Assembly: GCA_965219855.1 (NCBI GenBank)
Contig: CBDCOR010000014.1
Coordinates: 434,001 to 498,000 of the forward strand
Direction: 5' to 3'
Length of the DNA: 64,000 bases
From: CAUZIZ01 sp965219855
Lineage (GTDB): Bacteria > Acidobacteriota > UBA6911 > RPQK01 > JAJDTT01
Under the pieces are notes generated by a model. That model was not told where the DNA came from. It was given only the letters and a program-made list of their open reading frames with translations, and searched no databases. Positions 9,461 to 18,584 of this stretch are shown here, piece by piece (position 1 is the first letter of the stretch; every line of letters begins with the position of its first letter). A program made the translations under genes and the position numbers.

Positions 9461-9581
9461 TTTGATGTTCAGAACTCCATTGTTCTCATCAGTAATGACG
9501 GATGAGCTAGGCACAATGAGACCCGGCTGGAAGTTTTCTTGGTGCTGTTACCGTGGAGAACGGTAGAGCCTCGAAACCGGG

Positions 9582-11088
9582 CTACTGAAACCGAAGTGAG
9601 TACAGATCGGCATCCTTCAGCTCGAACTTGAGCCGTACCTCCTGTCCCGATAACTGCTTCAGATCAGACTCTCCCTCCCAAGTCACGACTCGCTCGACTT
9701 CATCCCCGTAGATGGCACCACAGTCTTCGAGGCTGTAGCCGGATAGCGGCTTCCCGTTTCCATCCTGGATCTCGACCCGGATGCTGCCGGCTGCCGAGGT
9801 CGCGTAGTTGAGGACGAGGTGATTGCCTGAAAACTCAAGGGTACGGTTTACCATGCTGCCACCCTCGTAAGGCGCCTTCAGAGAGACGAATCCGTCCAAT
9901 CTGAGGACTCCCCGGCGGATGACCAGCTTGGGCGTCTTGGCGTGCTCGATGAAGTAGAGCGACATCTCCTTTTCACCTGTCGGAACCAGGCCAGTACCTA
10001 CCTGAATAGAGCGTTCGTGCCAGGCCTCGATGTGCCTGCCCGGACGCATGAAGGCCTCCATGAATCGCCGATCGAAGCTCAGGCCGTCGCGGCTGAACAG
10101 GAAAACAATGTCGGAAAGGCCGATGTCCTTCCAGTCAGGATCGAATTTCCGCGTAGGAAGGAAGCGTTTCGGAAACATGAAGATCGTGCTGGAATCGCGG
10201 AAATAGGGAGTCGCCGAGTTTTTGTAGAGGTGTTCAAGTGGTCCCGATCCAAGGCCGATGTATTCCTGGGCGGACCAATTTCGGTAGTCGGTGGATGTGT
10301 AGCGTCGAATATCGCGGATATGAGTGAACTTGCGCTGCTCTCCTGAGGGCAACTTCATGATGATGTTGTCCGCGTCCCGGTCGACCCGCTTGGACCCTGC
10401 TGGAGGGATGCCCCGGCGAAACCAGCCGCGTGCATAGATCGTGTAGTGCTGCCGTGCCGCGTCCCAGAGCGCGATATTGTGGGAGTCATACTGCGGGTCT
10501 TCCGGCACTGCCCTCAGCATCGCTTCCTTCTGAAGATAACGCCAGCGCAGCCCATCCGGAGAAGCCAGGCCAAAGATGACCCCCTGACGCACACCGGAAG
10601 CGGTCTCCTCGTAGAGGTTGGTAATGGCCTTGTAGCGGGACTCCGGGTCGGCCGATGGATTCTCGTCCCTGAACACCGAAAAGGATCTACCATCAGCTCC
10701 AGGAATCGGCCAGACGATATTGTTGTCCTTGGAACCCTCAAACTCGATCAACCCTAGCTTGGGCTTGACCCAGTGGATACCGTCCAGGCTCTCTGCGTAA
10801 GCCGTGTAGTAGCTCCACGTACTTGGCGCGATACCACATCCGATAACGGTGGCCGTCCTTGATAACCACCGGGTTGTAGAGGTAAATGTCCTCCCAGGGC
10901 TGGTCCTTTCGAATTGCCGCCTCCCGCCGATCGGGACTATGCAGGATCGGCCGAACGTTTTCCAGAGACTGGATCAACCAGTCGTCCAGGAACAGCTGCA
11001 GCTTGCTTCCCACCGCACGGACATCGGCTGCGAAGGTCTCCGGGAGGACAGCCGTGAGAAGCACCACGGCCACTAGCACCTTGGGCAA
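9582..11088 (-). pseudogene. Secreted glycosidase-like propeller with C-terminal beta-sandwich, one frameshift (family copy)
   Basis: It starts at 11088 with a signal peptide (MPKVLVAVVLLTAVLPETFA). The N-terminal marker KLQLFLDDWLIQSLENVR is followed by RYRMWYRAKYVE, where the frame slips at about 10810. In the next frame AYAESLDGIHWVKPKLGLIE restores the family sequence and continues to the stop at 9582. The total of 1507 bases carries one extra base, consistent with one C inserted in GTGGAGCTACTAC. The propeller shows NIALWDAARQHYTIYARGW, FSRDGLSFDRRFMEAFMRPG and the tail LRLDGFVSLKAPYEGGSM, ATSAAGSIRVEIQDGNG, LSGQEVRLKFELKDADLYSL. It is otherwise full length (about 502 residues), so error or very recent mutation are both possible. 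Confidence 0.75.
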
Positions 11089-11131
11089 GAGTCGTTGAGT
11101 CGTTCTGCTCTCCCTTTGGCCTGGTCAGGAG

Positions 11132-11974
11132 TCATACCAAGTGGGTGAAAACCCGATTCTTAGCCGTCTTACTGAAGGGTTGCGAGTAATGAAAGACCTG
11201 ACAATTCTCGGGATCTTTCTTGAGAGGAGTCGGCTGTTCCACCACGAAATCGGCGAATTCAGGCGCATTGAAGACGATAAAGGCCAGACTCAAGGCACCA
11301 ATCTCGGGGTCGTGGCGGCGGGAAAGATCGGGATAGGCAACCGGTCCTGTGTCCACCTGGTAGACCTTTTTCGTCTGGCTGATGTTCATGGTCTTGGTGG
11401 GGCACTCGATGATCGCTCGCAACCCCTGCTCTGAGCTCCAGAGCTCCGTCTGCGTCACGATGGGGGTGGCTGCTGCAGTAGCCTGATGAATCTGATCGTA
11501 GCCGACCAACTCCTTCACCCGATCAGCCTCCTTGAGCACCAACCTCGGAGGTCCCCAAAGAATGTCTTCTGAAGAAGTAATGCCGCGGTAGCGCTGACCT
11601 ACAAAGGCGTGACGACGGAAGATCAGTATCTGGCCGTCGCCGAAGATCGGAAGAAAATCGTAGTTCTCTTCTTTGAGCAGATTCTTCTCGGCGAATGTAT
11701 CTTCGCTCTTGCAAGAACCGCACTGGTAGTAGTCGGTAGAACTGCCTCTCTTCTCATCAAGAATGCGGGTGCGGCTCTCGATCCAGAAGCGCACTGAGTT
11801 TTCCGGCGCCTTGTGACAGATAAAGGAGCGACCGTAGTCCAGTGGGATCATCTGAAGATCGGACGCTCCTCCGGGTTGGGTCTCCCCGGCATCACAGCCG
11901 GCAACCGACAAGGTAGAAAGCGCCAGGGCCGATCCTGCGCCGCTCTTGAGCCACTCACGCCGCGTTTCTTTCAT
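11132..11974 (-). CDS. Lipoprotein of unknown function
   Basis: I do not recognise the family. The start at ATG 11972-11974 is preferred over one 32 codons upstream, because it has GGAG nine bases before it and begins a good signal: MKETRREWLKSGAGSALALS, ending SVAGCDAG, a lipobox. RRxWL gives a Tat-like look. The mature part of about 255 residues has an early CGSCKSEDTFAEK, with two cysteines three residues apart, and many aromatic strands. It may be metal binding or disulfide bonded, but that is a guess. It lies 43 bases upstream of the frameshifted glycosidase-like gene on the same strand, so the two could be co-transcribed. Confidence 0.7.
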   Translation of the reverse strand: MKETRREWLKSGAGSALALSTLSVAGCDAGETQPGGASDLQMIPLDYGRSFICHKAPENSVRFWIESRTRILDEKRGSSTDYYQCGSCKSEDTFAEKNLLKEENYDFLPIFGDGQILIFRRHAFVGQRYRGITSSEDILWGPPRLVLKEADRVKELVGYDQIHQATAAATPIVTQTELWSSEQGLRAIIECPTKTMNISQTKKVYQVDTGPVAYPDLSRRHDPEIGALSLAFIVFNAPEFADFVVEQPTPLKKDPENCQVFHYSQPFSKTAKNRVFTHLV

Positions 11975-12129
11975 GAGAAAAGACTCCAAAATCGCTCCAT
12001 CTTTCAGTGGTCCAACACCCTGTAGGTCATGCCCGACCAACTCGTCGAATGTACCTCTTCCCCGCTCCAATCACAATTCAATTCCTGTGGCGAGATACGC
12101 TCACTAATTCCAGCCTGTGGTTCTCAGTT

Positions 12130-12243
12130 GAAACTTCATCGAGCAGTAACCGGCGTGGGATGGGCACTCTTGCCCGTCGGTGGCCTCGACGGGCAGGAAT
12201 GCCCGTCCTACAACGGACTCTCTGCTATTGATGTGCGTGGCTA
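12130..12243. repeat. Dispersed palindromic repeat C, copy 1
   Basis: From CTTCATCGAGCAGTAACCGG to GCTATTGATGTGCGTGGCTA this stretch matches 18449-18571 with scattered differences. Its centre is a hairpin formed by GGGCACTCTTGCCCGTC and GACGGGCAGGAATGCCCGTCC. No protein product is supported. Confidence 0.75.
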
Positions 12244-12412
12244 AAGACAAACTCAAGTTTCTTTCCTGTACGATCCGGCGGTCTGTAGCCGGAGGCGGGG
12301 CTAAGCTGGAACTCATTTGCCAACGCGGCTTCGGTCTCCAGGACGATGTTTTCTTGATTCGAGCCATTGACTCGGTACGGCGGCCTGGAGCCCACCGCTA
12401 CGCCGAGAATTG
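12244..12412. repeat. Degenerate copy of the A/B palindromic repeat array
   Basis: The segment includes GGCGGGGCTAAGCTGGAACT (end of a module-A-like repeat) at about 12293-12312. A degenerate module B hairpin follows (GGCTTCGGTCTCCAGGACG ... CGGCGGCCTGGAGCCCACCG) up to about 12412. The same order occurs near 45.1-45.25 kb. The remainder of the gap to 12484 shows nothing. Confidence 0.6.
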
Positions 12413-12484
12413 TGACGGAGGGGCGAAGGTGTAGTACCGTAAGACTGTGCAGAATCTCACGGCGAACGAAAGGATGTTGATTCA

Positions 12485-13255
12485 ATGAGGAACCGTATCG
12501 CTCTGGTCACGGGAGCAGGTCGAGGCATCGGAAGGGCAATCGCCCTGGCATTTGCCCACCAGGGAGCTCGTCTAGCCATCACCGCCCGCAGTCAGGACCA
12601 ACTGAGCAACCTGTCCCAGGAGATTCAGAGCATGGGCGGAGAGACCATGGTCATCGCTGACGACTTATCCGACGATTCGGCTCCGGCTCGCATCGTCGAT
12701 CAGGTGACTCAGGGTTGGGGCCCCGTCGAGATCCTTGTCAACAATGCGGGTATCGGCAGCAGCCAGAACCCGAAGCCGTTGGTGGACTTCAGTGACGACT
12801 TCTGGAACTTGACTCTCCGAGTCAATCTGACTGCACCCTACCTCCTTACCAAATTGGTACTTCCGGCGATGATCGAGCAGCACTGGGGCAGGATCCTCAA
12901 CGTAGCATCCATTGCGGCTAAAACAGCCGGTTTCCACAGCGCCGCCTACTCGGCTAGCAAACATGCCCTCATCGGTCTGACCAAGTCGACTGCCACAGAG
13001 ATGGCATCAGAAGGCATCACAGTAAATGCCATCTGTCCCGGAGTCACACGCTCGGAGATGAACGATCAGCGCCTGGAATACGACTCTGTCCGACTTGGGG
13101 TAAGCTTCGAAAAACTCGAAGAACAGTCGACGCCGCTTGGACGCCGACTCGAACCCGAGGAAGTTGCAACCCTCGCAGTCTATCTTGCACAAGACGATGC
13201 CCGAGGAGTGAACGGCCAGTCCATCAACGTCTGCGGCGGAGCCGTCCTGTTCTGA
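12485..13255 (+). CDS. Short-chain dehydrogenase/reductase (SDR)
   Basis: 256 residues, the usual length for a classical SDR of the FabG/glucose-dehydrogenase type. The cofactor motif TGAGRGIGRAIA is at residues 9-20, NNAGIG near 88, and the catalytic S-Y-K set in VASIAAKTAGFHSAAYSASK (about 137-156). It is a cytoplasmic NAD(P)-dependent oxidoreductase; the substrate is unknown. Its TGA stop overlaps the ATG of the next gene (TGATG at 13253-13257), so it is translationally coupled to a secreted PSD1 protein. Confidence 0.85.
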   Translation: MRNRIALVTGAGRGIGRAIALAFAHQGARLAITARSQDQLSNLSQEIQSMGGETMVIADDLSDDSAPARIVDQVTQGWGPVEILVNNAGIGSSQNPKPLVDFSDDFWNLTLRVNLTAPYLLTKLVLPAMIEQHWGRILNVASIAAKTAGFHSAAYSASKHALIGLTKSTATEMASEGITVNAICPGVTRSEMNDQRLEYDSVRLGVSFEKLEEQSTPLGRRLEPEEVATLAVYLAQDDARGVNGQSINVCGGAVLF

Positions 13256-16200
13256 TGTCGACCATGATCACCTTGCACTTGGGGTGTGTCAGAAACTGCT
13301 TACTGCTCCTGATCCAAGCGGGACTCCTGAACGCCTTGGCTGCAAAGCCGATCGGGCAAGCCGAAGAATCGGCTAGCTCCCCCGTGGATTACCTGAGTCA
13401 GGTCGCGCCGATTCTAAAAAAGAACTGCTATCCCTGCCACAGTTCCCAGGTCCAGACCAATGGCCTGCGGCTAGACTCGAGGCAGCATGCCTTGCGCGGC
13501 GGAGATTCGGGAAAGCCCCTGATCGTACCGGGTAAGAGCAGCGAAAGCCTCTTGTTACAGGTGCTATCCGCCACAGAATCGGACAGCTTCAAGCGGATGC
13601 CTCCCTCCCCTACCCCACTCGAAGATAGAGATATAGCGCTGATCCGTCGATGGATTGATCAAGGCGCCCAGTGGACTGAGGATGCCCAATCCTCGAGGCA
13701 TTGGGCTTTTGTAAAGCCCGAGCGACCGAGCCGGCCCAGGCTCGAGGACCAGGACTGGGTTCGCAATCCGATTGACACCTTCGTTCTCGCGCGTCTCAAG
13801 GCCGAGGGTCTGAATCCTTCAGCCGAAGCTCCCAAGGAGGTCCTCGTCCGCCGTCTCTATCTAGACCTGATTGGACTTCCGCCCACGCTTCAGGAGTTGA
13901 ACGCCTTTCTCCAAGACCGTGCCCCCGAGGCCTACGTCAGGCTGGTAGATCGACTCTTGTCCTCTCCCCACTACGGTGAGCGATGGGCCAGACCTTGGCT
14001 GGACGCCGCTCGCTACGCGGATACCAATGGCTATGAGAAGGATCGCGCGCGGTCCATTTGGCCCTACCGCGACTGGGTCATAAACGCCCTCAACCAAAAC
14101 CTGCCCTTCGACCAATTCACGGTCGAGCAGCTGGCGGGCGATATGCTGCCGCGAGCCAGCCGAGATCAGATGGTTGCGACCGGCTTCCATCGGAACACCA
14201 TGCTCAATGAGGAGGGCGGAGTCGACGTCGAGGAATTCCGCTTCGCTTCGATCGTCGATCGTGTCAATACGACTGCGACGGTCTTTCTGGGTCTGACGCT
14301 CAGCTGCGCCCAGTGTCACGACCACAAATACGATCCCCTGTCACAACGGGAGTACTATCAGTTCTTCGCTTTCCTCAACAATGCGGACGAGCCCGAGCTG
14401 GAGGTACCTGATCCAGACATAAAGGCAAAGCAAGACATCACCATCGACGAAATCTTGAAGCTTGAATCGGAACTGGCATTCAGGTTTCCTCCTCATGGAA
14501 CAAAGACGCTGTGGTCCGTCATCAAGCCAGTAAAGCTTTTTTCTGCCCAGAAGGCATTGTTTACTCAGCGGGACGACGGATCAATCTTCGTGACCGGACC
14601 CAATGCTGCAAGTGATACCTACGAGGTCACGTTTCAACCAGAGACCCAGGCGTTCGATCGGCTCCGAGTCGAGCTCCTTCAGGACCCTGATCTCCCGGGT
14701 CGGGGACCGGGAAGGCATCAGGATGGAGATGCGATTCTCTCAGAACTCCAGCTTGAACTTCGGGATCCCATGGATGGAGCTCGGAGCAGCCTATCCTTGC
14801 TCGATCCCACGGCTAGCCTGTCCAATAAGGACTTCGGAATCGAAAAGGCACTGGATGGAGATACTGAAACGGGATGGGGCGTCTTCAAGACCTACGGAGA
14901 CCATCACGCGGTGTTCGACCTTGGTGACTCTAGCCAGAACACCCCGGTGAAGTCCCTGGTGCTGATCCTGAAGCAACGATCAGGGGTTGGGAAGAATATC
15001 GGTCGGTTCCGTATTTCAACAGGGATCGAGCAGCGGACCCACTACCGGCCCGACATTCCTGAAGCACTCCAGCGTCAAAGACATCTAGAGGATAAGTACC
15101 AGTCCTGGAAGGACGCAAAGAGGCAAAACGCGCGTCGTTGGACCCTTCAACGGCCCCAGCAGCTGGCATCGGAGAACCACGCCACGCTGTCGCTGCTGGA
15201 AGACGGTTCCGTTCTCGCCAGCGGCGACCGGCCCGACCGGGACACCTACTTTTTTGAGCTCCATCCGAGCCTGAAACAGATTACTGGACTCCGCCTTGAG
15301 TTCTTCGAGCATGCAAGTCTGCCCGGGAATGGACCGGGAAGAGGGACGGTCCTGGAAGAAGGCAACTTCATGCTCAGCGAGATCGTGGTGCAGTCAATTT
15401 CCTCGACCGACGCTGGGTTATCGGCACCGTATCCCGTGGCAGGGGCCAGCGCAGATTCCTTCCATCAGCATCTACATCCCGGCCTGGCCGCTGACGGAGA
15501 TGGTGAAACCGGTTGGTCGATCCGGCTGGACAAGGGAGCTCCGCAGAACGCCGTCTTCGAATTCCAGGATCCAATTACTTTAGACGAGGGAGAAGGGCTC
15601 AAAGTCACGCTGGTTCAGAATCATATCCATACACACACCATAGGACGTGTTCGAGTCTCACTGACGGCGGACAACGGTCCTCTCAGCGTCTCTGGTCTCA
15701 CTACACAGCTTGAAAACATACTGCTTAAGTCCAAGGCCGACCAGGATGCCGAAGAGGAAGAGCTACTCAAGCAGTTTTTCCTATTCCAGGCTCCGGATCT
15801 GGAAGAACAGCACCTAAGAATCGCAGATCTTCGTGCCAACCTACCCGTACACCCGACCACCCTGGTGATGGAGGAGCGCAAAGTTCCTCGCGTGACCCAA
15901 ATTCATCATCGCGGAGAGTTCTTGAACCCGACCGAGAGGGTATCCCCTGCCGTACCCCGGCTGCTACACCCCTGGCCCGATGGTCAGCCCCGAAATCGCT
16001 TGTCGTTTGCCCGGTGGCTGGTAAGCAGGGACAACCCACTAATGGCTCGGGTAACGATCAATCGCCTCTGGTCCCGGTACTTTGGTCGTGGAATCGTGTC
16101 CAGTCCGGGCGATTTTGGCATGCGCAGCGACCCACCCACACATCCCAACCTCCTGGATTGGTTGGCGGTCGAATTCATGGATCGCGGCTGGGATCTGAAA

Positions 16201-16929
16201 TTCATGCACAAGCTGATCGTGATGTCGGCCACCTACCGTCAGACCTCACGGGTCGCCCCTGGCTTGCTGGAGCGAGATCCCGATAACTCGCTCTATGCCC
16301 GAGGCCCCCGCTTTCGCGTGGACGCCGAAACGATCCGAGACATCGCCTTGACTGTCAGCGGGCTCCTGAACCGCAGGATCGGAGGTCCCAGTGTCTTCCC
16401 GCCACAGCCTCCGGAGTTTACCAAGCTCGCCTTTGGTACCGTAGATTGGCAAGTCAGCGAAGACCAGGACCGCTACCGGCGTGGACTCTACACCTTCTGG
16501 AAGAGAACCACGCCTTATCCGTCCTTCACAACGTTCGACGCCCCTCCTGCCGACACCACCTGTGTGCGCAGAAACCGTTCCAATACGCCACTGCAGGCGC
16601 TGACTCTGTTGAACGATCCAGTCTTTGTCGAAGCGGCACGAGCCTTTGCGCTTAGCATCCTGCAAGAGGCTCCAGACTCAACGCTCGATCGCATCCGCTA
16701 CGCATTCCAGCGTTGCGTCGCACGGTATCCCGACCCAGCCGAAGCGGAGGCGGTTGGTTTGTACTACCATAATCAGATGGCAAGAATTCGAGCGGGAGAG
16801 GTCGATCTGGGGAAGGTCGTCTCTGCGTCGACTTCCCTGCCCACTGGAGTCGATCGCCACCAGCTGATGGCCTGGACCACAGTCGCCCGGGTTCTCCTCA
16901 ATCTCGACAGGACGATTTCCAAGGACTAG
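13255..16929 (+). CDS. PSD1 and planctomycete cytochrome C domain protein (DUF1549/DUF1553), with two internal GPGR repeats
   Basis: 1224 residues, longer than most family members. Domains in order: N-terminal hydrophobic signal; cytochrome-c-like domain with CYPCH (58-62) and an MPPSPTPL segment; DUF1549 from about 155 (RLYLDLIGLPPTLQEL, WARPWLDAARYADTNGYE); a second CxxCH in CAQCHDHKYDP (about 350); then two copies of a beta-rich insert marked LPGRGPGRHQDGD (about 480) and LPGNGPGRGTVLEE (about 690), each preceded by a short DDGSxxxxG motif; finally DUF1553 (RLSFARWLVSRDNPLMARV, SPGDFGMRSDPPTHPNLLDW). CxxCH suggests covalent haem in the periplasm. The biochemical role of this family is not established. 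It is coupled to the SDR upstream and followed by a DUF1501 gene, the usual partner. Confidence 0.85.
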   Translation: MSTMITLHLGCVRNCLLLLIQAGLLNALAAKPIGQAEESASSPVDYLSQVAPILKKNCYPCHSSQVQTNGLRLDSRQHALRGGDSGKPLIVPGKSSESLLLQVLSATESDSFKRMPPSPTPLEDRDIALIRRWIDQGAQWTEDAQSSRHWAFVKPERPSRPRLEDQDWVRNPIDTFVLARLKAEGLNPSAEAPKEVLVRRLYLDLIGLPPTLQELNAFLQDRAPEAYVRLVDRLLSSPHYGERWARPWLDAARYADTNGYEKDRARSIWPYRDWVINALNQNLPFDQFTVEQLAGDMLPRASRDQMVATGFHRNTMLNEEGGVDVEEFRFASIVDRVNTTATVFLGLTLSCAQCHDHKYDPLSQREYYQFFAFLNNADEPELEVPDPDIKAKQDITIDEILKLESELAFRFPPHGTKTLWSVIKPVKLFSAQKALFTQRDDGSIFVTGPNAASDTYEVTFQPETQAFDRLRVELLQDPDLPGRGPGRHQDGDAILSELQLELRDPMDGARSSLSLLDPTASLSNKDFGIEKALDGDTETGWGVFKTYGDHHAVFDLGDSSQNTPVKSLVLILKQRSGVGKNIGRFRISTGIEQRTHYRPDIPEALQRQRHLEDKYQSWKDAKRQNARRWTLQRPQQLASENHATLSLLEDGSVLASGDRPDRDTYFFELHPSLKQITGLRLEFFEHASLPGNGPGRGTVLEEGNFMLSEIVVQSISSTDAGLSAPYPVAGASADSFHQHLHPGLAADGDGETGWSIRLDKGAPQNAVFEFQDPITLDEGEGLKVTLVQNHIHTHTIGRVRVSLTADNGPLSVSGLTTQLENILLKSKADQDAEEEELLKQFFLFQAPDLEEQHLRIADLRANLPVHPTTLVMEERKVPRVTQIHHRGEFLNPTERVSPAVPRLLHPWPDGQPRNRLSFARWLVSRDNPLMARVTINRLWSRYFGRGIVSSPGDFGMRSDPPTHPNLLDWLAVEFMDRGWDLKFMHKLIVMSATYRQTSRVAPGLLERDPDNSLYARGPRFRVDAETIRDIALTVSGLLNRRIGGPSVFPPQPPEFTKLAFGTVDWQVSEDQDRYRRGLYTFWKRTTPYPSFTTFDAPPADTTCVRRNRSNTPLQALTLLNDPVFVEAARAFALSILQEAPDSTLDRIRYAFQRCVARYPDPAEAEAVGLYYHNQMARIRAGEVDLGKVVSASTSLPTGVDRHQLMAWTTVARVLLNLDRTISKD

Positions 16930-16952
16930 GAGCCTGTCCGAGGAGAATTGCT

Positions 16953-18383
16953 GTGGATGAGCGATGGCTGAGGGAAACAACCCGGAGGCATTTCTTTCAG
17001 GACTGCGGTGTGGGTTTAGGGAAGATTGCTCTGGCCTCGCTTTTTGCCGGTCCCAGGGTTTTCTCCGCGCTCCCGGAAAGGTCGAACTCTCTTCGTTCCC
17101 GGCAACCGCATTACCCACCCCAGGTCGATCGCGTCATCTTCCTGTTCATGGCCGGCGCTCCCAGTCAGCTCGACCTGTTTGACCACAAACCAGTCCTTCG
17201 CAAGTACGACGGAAAGCCGGTCCCTTCCGAGGTCGTGAAGGACCAACGCTACGCATTCATCGAGCGGGACGCCAATCTGATGGCTTCGCGCTTCTCTTTC
17301 CAGAGGTGGGGTCAATCCGGCACCGAACTCTCGGAGATCATCCCTCATCTGAGAGAGATCGTCGACGACATCGTCATCATCAAATCGATGACGACCGACG
17401 TCTTCAACCACGCTCCGGCCCAGATCTTCATGAATAGCGGTTCGGCGCAGTTAGGCCGCCCCAGCATGGGCTCCTGGGTCACCTACGGTCTGGGAAGTGA
17501 GTCTGAAGACCTACCGGGCTTCGTCGTTCTGAGCTCAGGATCGGGGACCAGTGGAGGCCAGGCAAACTGGGGATGTGGTTTCCTCCCCACCGTCTATCAG
17601 GGTGTGCCCTTCCGCTCTCAGGGAGAACCCGTTCTCAACGTCAGCAACCCTCCCGGGTTCGATGATCGCCTGCAGCGAGATTCGCTGGACTTGCTGCGGA
17701 AGCTCAATCAGTACCACGCTCACACGGTTGGAGATCCAGAGATCTCGACCCGCATCAGCGCCTACGAAATGGCCTACCGTATGCAAAGTAGCGCTCCAGA
17801 CCTTTTGGATCTTTCGGGCGAGGACCCCAGAACGCTCCAGATGTACGGCGTCGAACCGGGGAAGGCCTCCTTCGCTACCAACTGCATGCTGGCACGGCGG
17901 CTGATCGAACGCGGTGTCCGCTTTGTGAACGTCTATCATAGCGGCTGGGATCACCACAGCGACGTCTACGGCGGACTTCAGAAGCAGTGTGGCATTACGG
18001 ATCGAGCGACCGCAGCGCTGGTCAAAGACTTGAAGCAGCGAGGTCTACTGGACCGGACCCTGGTCGTCTGGGGAGGGGAGTTCGGGCGCACTCCCATGGT
18101 CGAGAGCAATCCTTCGCTGGGAAGGAAAATGGGACGGGACCATCATCCTCAGGCCTTCACGATGTGGTTGACCGGGGGTGGTCTCAAGCGGGGTCAGACC
18201 ATCGGCCGAACCGACGAACTCGGTTTCCACGTGGTTGAAAACCCAATACATGTGCACGATCTCCAGGCCACCATCCTTCACCTGCTGGGACTCGATCACA
18301 CCCGACTGACCTTCCGTCATAAAGGGCGAGATTTTCGTTTGACCGACGTCTCCGGCAAATTGATTCAGGAAATCCTGGCCTAG
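16953..18383 (+). CDS. DUF1501 protein, Tat-exported
   Basis: 476 residues from GTG 16953, preceded by GAGGAG at a good distance. The N-terminal TTRRHFFQDCGVGLGKIALA is a Tat signal typical of DUF1501. Family motifs follow: IFLFMAGAPSQLDLFDHKP, TYGLGSESEDLPGFVVLSSG, NVYHSGWDHHSDVYGGLQKQ, VVWGGEFGRTPMVE and GRDHHPQAFTMWLTGGG. DUF1501 has an alkaline-phosphatase/sulfatase-like fold. Whether it hydrolyses a phosphate or sulfate ester is unknown. It lies 23 bases behind its PSD1 partner, so co-transcription is likely. The C terminus (GKLIQEILA) is intact. Confidence 0.85.
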   Translation: MDERWLRETTRRHFFQDCGVGLGKIALASLFAGPRVFSALPERSNSLRSRQPHYPPQVDRVIFLFMAGAPSQLDLFDHKPVLRKYDGKPVPSEVVKDQRYAFIERDANLMASRFSFQRWGQSGTELSEIIPHLREIVDDIVIIKSMTTDVFNHAPAQIFMNSGSAQLGRPSMGSWVTYGLGSESEDLPGFVVLSSGSGTSGGQANWGCGFLPTVYQGVPFRSQGEPVLNVSNPPGFDDRLQRDSLDLLRKLNQYHAHTVGDPEISTRISAYEMAYRMQSSAPDLLDLSGEDPRTLQMYGVEPGKASFATNCMLARRLIERGVRFVNVYHSGWDHHSDVYGGLQKQCGITDRATAALVKDLKQRGLLDRTLVVWGGEFGRTPMVESNPSLGRKMGRDHHPQAFTMWLTGGGLKRGQTIGRTDELGFHVVENPIHVHDLQATILHLLGLDHTRLTFRHKGRDFRLTDVSGKLIQEILA

Positions 18384-18448
18384 CGCGATCAGCATGCTTG
18401 ACTGCCTGAGTGTGACTAGAGTTGGATAGGGAATTTTCCAAGCAAACC

Positions 18449-18571
18449 TGAAGCTTCATCGAGCAGTGACCGGCGCAAGGAGGGGCACTCTTGTCCGTCA
18501 GTGTCCTCGACAGGCAGGAATGCCCATCCTATCGCCACAACGGACTCACTGCTATTGATGTGCGTGGCTAG
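18449..18571. repeat. Dispersed palindromic repeat C, copy 2
   Basis: It matches 12130-12243, beginning CTTCATCGAGCAGTGACCGG and ending CTATTGATGTGCGTGGCTAG, with a GGCACTCTTGTCCGTC / GACAGGCAGGAATGCCC hairpin. It lies between the DUF1501 stop and the convergent DHH-CPBP gene. Confidence 0.75.
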
Positions 18572-18584
18572 CCCATGAACGTAT

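Noticed and set aside
12660..12964. Minus-strand frames inside the SDR gene
   Set aside because: The SDR on the plus strand has all family motifs; the others are frame shadows.
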